The notes under the pieces were generated by a model. It was given only the letters and a program-made list of their open reading frames with translations, searched no databases and was not told where the DNA came from. This document shows, one piece after another, positions 9,307 through 16,210 of a stretch of DNA of 64,000 nucleotides. The translations under genes were made by a program, and so were the position numbers. The DNA comes from Sphingobium sp. (GTDB lineage: Bacteria > Pseudomonadota > Alphaproteobacteria > Sphingomonadales > Sphingomonadaceae): positions 231,041-295,040 of the forward strand of contig JAGRES010000013.1 in NCBI GenBank assembly GCA_020446425.1, in the 5' to 3' direction. Position 1 is the first letter of the stretch, and each line of letters begins with the position of its first letter.

Positions 9307-9753
9307 ATGACGCAAATACCGCTTGAAGAACGCATCGCCCTTCAGGACCTGATGGTCGATTACTGCTATGCGGTCGACAAGCTGACGGACGTTGATGAAC
9401 TGCTGGCGCTGTTCACCGACGACGCCGTGCTCGATTTTTCCGACATCGGCCTTCCGGCAATGCCCGGCAAAGACAGCTTCCGGAAATTCTACGATGCCGT
9501 GTTCGCGGACATGAGCCACCATACCCACTATATCAGCAATTTCCGCGTTGAGAGCTATGCCGGAGACACCGCCAACATGCGCGCCTATGTGCAGGGGCTG
9601 GGCCGTGCCAAGGACGGAAACGAGGTCCATGTCCATGTCCGCTATCGCATGGAATGCGTGAAGCAGGGCGGACGTTGGCTGTGCAGCAAATATCAGATAT
9701 TCGCTGGCATGCCCCTGCCCGGATCGCTGGACGAGATTCACGGCGACCGCTGA
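9307..9753 (+). CDS. SnoaL-like (NTF2-fold) small protein
   Basis: A 148-residue single-domain NTF2-like protein beginning 10 bases after a GGAGGA ribosome site. It shows the family pattern of an N-terminal helix with YCYAVDKLTDVDELLALFTDDAVLDF, then HHTHYISNFRVES and a C-terminal strand region (MECVKQGGRWLCSKYQIFAG). It sits 35 bp upstream of a Rieske alpha subunit in the same transcript. Because beta subunits of ring-hydroxylating oxygenases also have the NTF2 fold and similar size, it could be an unusual small subunit; hydratase or cyclase activity is equally possible. Confidence 0.85.
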   Translation: MTQIPLEERIALQDLMVDYCYAVDKLTDVDELLALFTDDAVLDFSDIGLPAMPGKDSFRKFYDAVFADMSHHTHYISNFRVESYAGDTANMRAYVQGLGRAKDGNEVHVHVRYRMECVKQGGRWLCSKYQIFAGMPLPGSLDEIHGDR

Positions 9754-9788
9754 CCCCTTCCCCTTCTGCCCCACCCGGAGGACATATC

Positions 9789-11132
9789 ATGGCTACTACA
9801 GCCCCCGAGAAACCGAACGCCAGCTATCCCACCCATCCCGATGCGCAGCGGCCCGCCGCGCGCGGCGATGCGATAACCGGCGACCGTTACTGGTCGAAAG
9901 ACTTTGCCGACCGCGAATGGGAGCATATGTGGAAGCGCGTCTGGCATGTCGGCGGGCGCACCGCACAGCTTGAGGAGCCGGGCGACTTCATCGTCCATAA
10001 TTTCAAGCATGAATCGGTGATGATGGTGAAACAGGAAGATGGCTCCGTCCGCGCCTTCTTCAATGTCTGCATGCATCGCGGCAACCAGCTTGTCAGTGTT
10101 GCCGAAGGCGGCGTGGTCGATGGCTTTTCCTGCCCCTATCATGGCTGGAAATGGGGCCTCGACGGCGCGCTCAACTGGGTGCAGGATCCCGAGGATTTCC
10201 CGCAGGGCAATCCGTGCGGAAAGCTACGCCTCAAGGAGCTTCCCTGCGAAACATGGGGCGGTTTCATCTTCTGGAGCTTCGACAAGAACGCCAAGCCGCT
10301 GCTGGAATATCTCGACCCCATACCGACGCTGCTTGGCAATCGCGATCTGGAAAATTATGTCCGGGTGGTGTGGCGCACGCTGCGCGTGAACACCAACTGG
10401 AAGTTCGCCTCCGACAATTTCAACGAGGCTTATCATATTCCGGCGGTCCATCCGCAGTTCATGCCGATGATCGACGATCATTATTCGACGACCATTTTCG
10501 AGATGTACCCCACCGGGCACAACCGGATGATCGAAAAGCTGCAGCCCTCATCGCGTACCTCCGACAAGGACGATGTCCAGCCGCTCTGGGCCGACGTGCT
10601 GCGCACATGGGATCTCGACCCCGATGATTTCCAGGGCCGTGCGCAGGAAGGCCGTATCGCCCTGCAACAGGCGCGGCGTAAATTGGGGCCGCAGCGTGGC
10701 TATGGCTATTTCGACAAGCTTACCGATGATGAGCTGACCGATCAGATGCACCACACCTGTTTCCCCAACCTGACGCTCACAGCCACAGCGGAAGGGCTGC
10801 ACATGTTCCGCACAGAGCCGGATGCAGAGGATCCCAACTGGTCGACCTTCGACTATTGGTACATGGTCCCGCGCATCGAAGGCGCCACGGAAGTGGCCAC
10901 CCTCTATGACATGCGCCCCTATCGCGAAACCGAGCATGAAGATGGCAGCTTCGCCGACTATGAAGCCGCGATCGACCAGGGCGATTTCCTGACGCAGGAC
11001 CTATCCCTCGCCGAAACGCAGCAGCGCGGCCTGCGCTCCATGGCGTTCGAGGATTGCTATCTCGCCGATCAGGAAACACGCGTGCGCCGTTTCCATGAGG
11101 TGCTGAACGACTATCTGGAGGGGCGGCGCTGA
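9789..11132 (+). CDS. Rieske [2Fe-2S] ring-hydroxylating oxygenase, alpha subunit
   Basis: A 447-residue oxygenase. The ATG follows GGAGGAC closely; longer in-frame starts run back into the SnoaL gene. Rieske motifs are CMHRG and CPYHGW. The catalytic domain has NFNEAYHIPAVHPQ, with the two His expected to bind mononuclear iron, and a conserved aspartate-rich C-terminal half. It is the last gene of the forward run that starts at 4175 and is the third Rieske gene in 11 kb. It is only distantly similar to the 4175 gene, which suggests successive hydroxylations or demethylations rather than recent duplication. Confidence 0.93.
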   Translation: MATTAPEKPNASYPTHPDAQRPAARGDAITGDRYWSKDFADREWEHMWKRVWHVGGRTAQLEEPGDFIVHNFKHESVMMVKQEDGSVRAFFNVCMHRGNQLVSVAEGGVVDGFSCPYHGWKWGLDGALNWVQDPEDFPQGNPCGKLRLKELPCETWGGFIFWSFDKNAKPLLEYLDPIPTLLGNRDLENYVRVVWRTLRVNTNWKFASDNFNEAYHIPAVHPQFMPMIDDHYSTTIFEMYPTGHNRMIEKLQPSSRTSDKDDVQPLWADVLRTWDLDPDDFQGRAQEGRIALQQARRKLGPQRGYGYFDKLTDDELTDQMHHTCFPNLTLTATAEGLHMFRTEPDAEDPNWSTFDYWYMVPRIEGATEVATLYDMRPYRETEHEDGSFADYEAAIDQGDFLTQDLSLAETQQRGLRSMAFEDCYLADQETRVRRFHEVLNDYLEGRR

Positions 11133-11202
11133 TCAGGGACGGCGCATAGCCGAAGCTGATATAGTTGCTCCATAATGCCGTATGTGAGCCAGCATTAGAA
11201 AC

Positions 11203-12111
11203 CTATGCGGATTGGCCGAGACCTATTTCGGAAAATGTCGACCGCAGGATCGTTATTGTTCTGAGCGCCGTGGGAGACAAAGTTCGCTTCGCGACCGAAA
11301 AAATACCGAAATCCATACTTGGCGGCGACCAGTCTGTAATGGTTAGTTCGACCAGCTCACCCGCAGCGATCTCCTGGCTGACAAGAGAGGGCGTACTAAC
11401 AAACAAGGCATCGCTTTCCAGCGTAAGCGCAATCAAAGCTCTGAAATCGTCACACACGATCGACAAATCGCCGAGGTCGGCAACATATTCTTGCAGGCTG
11501 CGGGCTGTTCGGCCGCCGACTAAAGGATACTCTTTCAAGTCTGCTGAAGTGATTTTGGAGCCAGCCAGAGGGTGGCCTTTTCTGGCGACAAGGCTTCCGC
11601 GAACTCTTCCCAAACGGCTGGAAGCGGAAACACAGCCGGGAGCCGCGAAGCCTGCCCCTGTAACGAAAAGGTCTAATCTATCCGCCAATGCTTCGTCATT
11701 GAGCACCTCAGCGGAGGAAATCATGATCCCCATATGGACCTGTGGTTGCTCTGTCAGGTGGCGGACAAAAAGGTCAGGCAAGATCAGGGCTGCAACCAAT
11801 GGTCCCAACCCTAGCCTGATTTCTCCCGCCTTCCCCCCTGCGAGTTCGGAAGTAAATTGCTCTAACGCGCGTGCATCGCTCAGTAATTTTCTGGCCTGGT
11901 TCATATAAGCCAGACCCGCTGCCGTAAGCCGCGTCCCGCTTCGATCCCTGTCGAACAACCTCAAACCTATAGATGTCTCAAGAGCCTGTATGCTGCGCGT
12001 CAGGGCAGACTGCGTGATGTGGAGGCGCTCGGCAGCCTCTGCGAAATTACCGATTTCACCCAGCACCGCTGCATGCTGGATCTTGTGCAGATCTATATTC
12101 TTAATTCTCAT
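11203..12111 (-). CDS. LysR-family transcriptional regulator
   Basis: About 302 residues with a LysR winged helix at residues 5-65 (IQHAAVLGEIGNFAEAAERLHITQSALTRSIQALE) and a substrate-binding domain behind it. The ATG at 12111 is preferred to an adjacent TTG at 12114. It is divergent from the membrane hydroxylase at 12198 with an 86-bp shared promoter region, the classical LysR arrangement, so it probably controls that gene and itself. The gene is less GC-rich than the Rieske operon. Confidence 0.92.
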   Translation of the reverse strand: MRIKNIDLHKIQHAAVLGEIGNFAEAAERLHITQSALTRSIQALETSIGLRLFDRDRSGTRLTAAGLAYMNQARKLLSDARALEQFTSELAGGKAGEIRLGLGPLVAALILPDLFVRHLTEQPQVHMGIMISSAEVLNDEALADRLDLFVTGAGFAAPGCVSASSRLGRVRGSLVARKGHPLAGSKITSADLKEYPLVGGRTARSLQEYVADLGDLSIVCDDFRALIALTLESDALFVSTPSLVSQEIAAGELVELTITDWSPPSMDFGIFSVAKRTLSPTALRTITILRSTFSEIGLGQSA

Positions 12112-12125
12112 CAAAATAACCTTTA

Positions 12126-12150
12126 ATATGCATTTTTATCATTATATGCA
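12126..12150. promoter_or_regulatory. Direct repeat ATATGCA, candidate LysR-binding region
   Basis: Two copies of ATATGCA start 18 bp apart (12126-12132 and 12144-12150) in the AT-rich DNA between the divergent LysR and hydroxylase genes. The spacing is close to two helical turns. Binding by the LysR protein is inferred from position. Confidence 0.4.
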
Positions 12151-12197
12151 GACTGGTACTTTGCCGCCATGAAAATGTTCAAGGGTGGAGAGATTAG

Positions 12198-13010
12198 ATG
12201 GATCGCACGCAAATCGGCATAGTTCTCGGGGCGTTTCTCGCCCTTTTGATAGTTGAAATCATTGCCGGTCGGCATAAAGGCATATATAAAAAGAACGACT
12301 ATATTGTGAATGGACTATGCAGCACAATAGTAGCGGCAACCACTCAACCTTTCGCAAGCATTGTTATATCAATTATATTGGCTTTTGTGATACCGGGATA
12401 TGTTGGATTATTGTCCGACATATCTTTCTGGATAGCCTTTCCAGCACTAATTCTTTGCGCCGATTTTGTCTTTTACTGGTTCCACAGGCTATCCCACCAA
12501 TCGGTAAAACCAGGGCCATTTCAATGGTTGTGGAAACTGCACCGCACTCACCATTCAGGGTCCTATGTGAACGTTATCCTCTTATACAGGACTCACCCAA
12601 TATGGCCCTTTGTGACACCTATGAGCTGGATTTTCGGCTTGGGCATATATTTGGGACAAGCACCAGCGGTCGCATCGGCACTATTTCTTTACAGCCTCTG
12701 GAATCTCGTAACGCACAGCAACTTCCGGTGGGATGACAAAATTCGCCAGCACCGGGCGCTGGGTCCGATATTTTATGCGCTCGAGCATGTTCTGGTAAGT
12801 CCCGGCATTCATCACACTCATCATGGATATGGACGTGATGGCGCGCCATATCGCAATTTCGGGCTATTGCTGTCGGTTTACGATTGGGTGTTCGGCACAC
12901 TGCATATCCCCCGGGGCAGGCCCCATCGCTATGGATTGCCCGGAAGCAACGCGCATTGGACCGAGGAGGTGTTTTATCCGCTCTTCAGGAACACCAGCAG
13001 TGATGCGTGA
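12198..13010 (+). CDS. Membrane fatty acid hydroxylase / sterol desaturase family protein
   Basis: A 270-residue integral membrane di-iron enzyme. Hydrophobic spans lie near residues 5-22, 38-75 and 77-95. The histidine clusters that bind two irons are visible: HRLSHQ, HRTHHSG and HTHHGYG, together with a His near NLVTHSN. GGAGAG precedes the ATG. Family members hydroxylate or desaturate sterols, carotenoids or fatty acids using O2. The first 500 bp are clearly more AT-rich than the flanks, suggesting acquisition. It is divergent from a LysR gene and convergent with an SDR gene. Confidence 0.9.
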   Translation: MDRTQIGIVLGAFLALLIVEIIAGRHKGIYKKNDYIVNGLCSTIVAATTQPFASIVISIILAFVIPGYVGLLSDISFWIAFPALILCADFVFYWFHRLSHQSVKPGPFQWLWKLHRTHHSGSYVNVILLYRTHPIWPFVTPMSWIFGLGIYLGQAPAVASALFLYSLWNLVTHSNFRWDDKIRQHRALGPIFYALEHVLVSPGIHHTHHGYGRDGAPYRNFGLLLSVYDWVFGTLHIPRGRPHRYGLPGSNAHWTEEVFYPLFRNTSSDA

Positions 13011-13085
13011 ACTGAACTGAACTGGACTGGTAAAGGGAGCGGCTGCCCTCGCTCTTGAACCGGTATCGCGCAAATCCTGCGCCGT

Positions 13086-13874
13086 TCAGCGGAACAGCCA
13101 GCCCCCATCGACGCTGATGCACTGCCCGTTTATCCAGGAACCTCTATCCGACAATAATAGCGCGACGATTGCCGCTATATCTTCCGGCGTTCCATCGCGA
13201 TGCGAATGGGCGATATTCTCCCGCAGATTCTTGTAGAACGCCTCCACGTCATGTCCCATTGCGGTCGCCGCCGCAACTGCCCCCTCCGTCCGCACGGCGC
13301 CGGGAGCAATGGCATTGCATCGAATGCCCTGACGCCCATAAGCGCTTGCAACATGCCGGGTGAGCGCGTTCAGTGCCGCTTTAGAGGATGCGTAGCCGGG
13401 ATTGACCGGCTTGGCGGAAAAGGCAGATGCGGAACTCGTATTGACGATCGCGCCGCCACCAACCTTGAGCATATGCGGAAGGGCATGGCGCATGATGTGA
13501 AATATGCCGGTCAGGTTTGTCTGCAGCGTTCGCTCCCAGACCCAGGTTTCCATGTCGAGTATGGTCGTGTCTTTCACGACGAGCGCAATATCAGCGACAT
13601 TGTTATGGAGGCCGTCAATCCGTCCAAAATGCTCGATGGTGACATCAATCATCTTTCTGACCGATGCATCGTCTCTGACATCGACCGCAGTGGATATTGC
13701 CGAACCACCGGCATCCCTGATGGCCTGCGCAGTGTCCGCCGCGCCTTTCTCATCAATATCGGCAACGACAACTTGAGCGCCGCTGCTGGCCAATTCTTTT
13801 GCCGTTGCAGCGCCGATACCCGATGAGGCACCGGACACGATGATGATTTTTCCTTCCAGGCCTTCCGTCACCAC
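13086..13874 (-). CDS. Short-chain dehydrogenase/reductase with an altered NNAG motif
   Basis: SDR of about 262 residues with SGASSGIG and the YASSK catalytic pair. The NNAG motif reads NNVAD. It resembles the SDR at 25473 through most of its length, including an identical ending (GSWINGQCISVDGGWLFR). The start is uncertain: the ATG at 13955 would overlap the upstream gene by 41 bases, whereas two adjacent GTG codons at 13874/13871 place the start just before the first beta strand, as in the paralogue. It is the second gene of a reverse pair with a carboxymuconolactone-decarboxylase-like protein. Confidence 0.88.
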   Translation of the reverse strand: MVTEGLEGKIIIVSGASSGIGAATAKELASSGAQVVVADIDEKGAADTAQAIRDAGGSAISTAVDVRDDASVRKMIDVTIEHFGRIDGLHNNVADIALVVKDTTILDMETWVWERTLQTNLTGIFHIMRHALPHMLKVGGGAIVNTSSASAFSAKPVNPGYASSKAALNALTRHVASAYGRQGIRCNAIAPGAVRTEGAVAAATAMGHDVEAFYKNLRENIAHSHRDGTPEDIAAIVALLLSDRGSWINGQCISVDGGWLFR

Positions 13875-13914
13875 ATGTCTCGCATCGTTATCTCCAACCG
13901 CCACTTCCGGAGCG

Positions 13915-14490
13915 TCACCGCCCCTTAATCGCGAAATCATCGACCGGCAGGCCAACTGTTTCGATAAAGCGAGCGCCCATCATCCAGTTGCCAACGACCA
14001 TGACGAGTTCGAGAACTTCCTGATCGCTGAACTGGCTTCTGACCTCTTGCAGAGCTGCGTCACTGGGGCGGGCTGATCGAACGAGCTCATCGACAAACCG
14101 TATCGCCGCGCTTTCCGATGCCGTCAGATTTTCGGGTGCCGGCTCAGCCATACTCGAAATCTTGGTCTCCGGTACGCCAAGATTTCTGGCGAAGGACACA
14201 TGATGATGCACTTCATAGGGGCATGCAGACAGGTGACCGATGCGAATGATGGCCAGCTCCCTGATCACGGGGTCCAGACTGGTCGCGTTGAAAAAGCCTA
14301 TTACGAATGCCTTATAGGCGGCGACGAATTCCGGATCGAAATGTTCAAGCATTCGGTCGCCGTTCAATGGCTGGCCTTCGAATAGCAGTTTCCCCGAAAC
14401 TTCCTTCTCGGGAAAAGGTATTCGAAAATGCTGGCTGCCGCCGGATTGGGGCGCAGCTTCTTGGGCGGACATATCGTCTCGCTGGGTCAT
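13915..14490 (-). CDS. Carboxymuconolactone decarboxylase / AhpD-like family protein
   Basis: All-helical protein of 191 residues with the family core REL-AIIRIGHLSACPYEVHHHVSFA and a later ESAAIRFVDELVRS helix. Only the first Cys of the AhpD C-x2-C pair is present (C-P-Y-E), so it is of the decarboxylase-like rather than the peroxidase-reducing type. GAGGAGAGG lies before the ATG. It is the first gene of the reverse pair with the SDR. A copy of the ATCA-N6-TGAT palindrome lies 145 bp upstream. Reaction unknown. Confidence 0.88.
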   Translation of the reverse strand: MTQRDDMSAQEAAPQSGGSQHFRIPFPEKEVSGKLLFEGQPLNGDRMLEHFDPEFVAAYKAFVIGFFNATSLDPVIRELAIIRIGHLSACPYEVHHHVSFARNLGVPETKISSMAEPAPENLTASESAAIRFVDELVRSARPSDAALQEVRSQFSDQEVLELVMVVGNWMMGARFIETVGLPVDDFAIKGR

Positions 14491-14634
14491 CGGCCTCTCC
14501 TCGATCAGGGCTTTTGGGATGGAGCACCATCCATATTAGGCATGCGCACCAGACGAATTCGAAGCGCTACCATCGCGACGAGTATAAATTCGCACTTGGG
14601 TGCCGCAACTGCCGTGACCCCGATACCGCAGTAT

Positions 14635-14648
14635 ATCACATATTTGAT
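14635..14648. promoter_or_regulatory. Cluster palindrome ATCA-N6-TGAT, copy 1
   Basis: The sequence ATCACATATTTGAT has both half-sites exact. It is 145 bp before the start of the reverse carboxymuconolactone-decarboxylase-like gene. It is a member of the family described at 19288, 25380, 26425, 32982 and 43549. Confidence 0.7.
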
Positions 14649-14824
14649 CGGATCAGTGCCGCCGAACTCTCTTGAGGCGGCCAGCGTTTCATAAAATCGA
14701 CGCGCACGAGCAATCCACAGCGCGATGTCGCCAAAGATCTCAATTCAAGGCCAGTCTGGCATCGCTCAGCTGATGCATTTCAGCAGCTGCGCGAGGTGTC
14801 CGAAATCATCAGCCTCTCAGGAGC

Positions 14825-14838
14825 ATCACATATATGCT
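14825..14838. promoter_or_regulatory. Degenerate cluster palindrome, copy 2
   Basis: ATCACATATATGCT keeps the left half-site and the ATAT core; the right half-site has two changes. It is 165 bp before the amidohydrolase ATG at 15003. A second symmetry, GAGCAT...ATGCTC, overlaps it. Confidence 0.5.
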
Positions 14839-15002
14839 CATTTTGGGGAACTATAGAAGTTTGGGCGACACCTCATTAGCATGGTGCACATAAAAGCCGC
14901 GAGAACTGCGGCGTCAGGCGGCCAGTTGTGCATCCCGTGCTGAATGAAAAGCCGGATCGCTCAATTCAGGCCGAGAACGAATATGATAGGAGATGCAGGT
15001 TC

Positions 15003-16172
15003 ATGAGTACCGCTACAATGAAATCTTCGCGGATGATGGCGCTGGAGAATTTGGATGTTTCGCTGAAGCGCGTCCTGAAGGGCAGTTCCGCGAGCCTGCC
15101 GGAGGGCACCGTCCTCATTTCAAGCGATAGCCACTGGAATATTACCGAGGACATATTCTACGACCGCGCGCCTGCCGATCTAAAAGAGCGCATGCCCCGG
15201 ATCTGGACGGACGAAGAAGGCAGACTGTGTATCGGGATAGAGCACAAGAACCTGTTGGCAGGCCCCATTGAGGAGCTGTTGGCGAGCTTCAACCGCCCGG
15301 GTTTTTATGATCTCGATGCGCGCATGGCCGATCTGGATGATGACGGTGTCGCGATGGAAATCGTCTATCCGCAATGGCTGATGTTCTATTTGCACCACCC
15401 CGATCTCGAAATGCGGGAATGGCTGTTCAGAATTTACAACGAATATCTCGCCGAAATATCGGAAAGGTCGAACGGCAGGTTCCATGGGATGGGCATCCCA
15501 ACCTATTGGGACAGTGCGAAAGCGCCCGCTTCGATAGAGCATATCAAGCGGATCGGTCTCAAAGGGGCCATGCTGCCCGTGAACGCCGGCAACAGCCCCG
15601 CAGGCGTCAAGGTGAACTATGCAACCGACGATATGGACGACATGTGGGCTGCCGCCGAAGATTGCCATCTGCCGATAACCTATCACATTGGCGAGAACCC
15701 TCATCTGGAAGGGCCAGGTGGCGTAGGCGCCGGGTTGCTCGGTACATTCGTCCCGTTCAGACGTACCCTCGGAGACCTGATCTTTGGCGGCATTTTCGAT
15801 CGGCACCCGACACTGAAAGTCGTGTTTGCCGAAGCCGGGATCAACTGGGTGCCCGGCGCGCTTCAGGATGCGGAAATGATCTTGGACAGCTGGGGCAAGT
15901 TTCTTGATCCCAAGATCCAGCATCGTCCGACCGATTACTGGCACAAACATTGTTATGCGACCTTCATGGCGGACGAAGTGGGACTGGATCTGGTCGATTA
16001 TATTGGTCGTGACCGGATCATGTGGGCCACGGATTACCCTCATAATGAGGGCAGCCATGGCTATACCGAGAAAGTCGTTCAGAACATCGTTGATCGGATG
16101 GGCCCTTCGGACGCAAAGAAAATATTGGGACAAACCGCTATCGAAGTGTTCGACTTGCAGCTTCCTTCGTGA
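15003..16172 (+). CDS. Amidohydrolase-2 family protein (ACMSD-like decarboxylase/hydrolase)
   Basis: TIM-barrel metal enzyme, 389 residues, of the family of 2-amino-3-carboxymuconate-semialdehyde decarboxylase and related C-C hydrolases. Likely metal and active-site positions are the early DSH (ISSDSHWN), the His in PITYHIGEN, and the Asp in WATDYPHNEGSH. ATG 15003 follows AGGAGA by 9 bases; a longer frame from 14928 has no ribosome site. It is followed by the molybdopterin enzyme on the same strand. It is only distantly similar to the second amidohydrolase at 31608. Confidence 0.9.
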   Translation: MSTATMKSSRMMALENLDVSLKRVLKGSSASLPEGTVLISSDSHWNITEDIFYDRAPADLKERMPRIWTDEEGRLCIGIEHKNLLAGPIEELLASFNRPGFYDLDARMADLDDDGVAMEIVYPQWLMFYLHHPDLEMREWLFRIYNEYLAEISERSNGRFHGMGIPTYWDSAKAPASIEHIKRIGLKGAMLPVNAGNSPAGVKVNYATDDMDDMWAAAEDCHLPITYHIGENPHLEGPGGVGAGLLGTFVPFRRTLGDLIFGGIFDRHPTLKVVFAEAGINWVPGALQDAEMILDSWGKFLDPKIQHRPTDYWHKHCYATFMADEVGLDLVDYIGRDRIMWATDYPHNEGSHGYTEKVVQNIVDRMGPSDAKKILGQTAIEVFDLQLPS

Positions 16173-16210
16173 GGCTGACCATGCGAGCTCTGGCTAGCCC
16201 ATAAATCGGG

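Larger units (their letters stand above)
14491..15002. other. Intergenic region between divergent operons
   Basis: About 510 bp without a credible gene. It holds one exact and one degenerate copy of the cluster palindrome (14635 and 14825) and AT-rich stretches suited to two divergent promoters. Confidence 0.6.

Noticed and set aside
9654-9788. Longer N-terminus for the third Rieske protein
   Set aside because: The extra 45 codons lie inside the SnoaL gene in another frame, and the ATG at 9789 has a good ribosome site.
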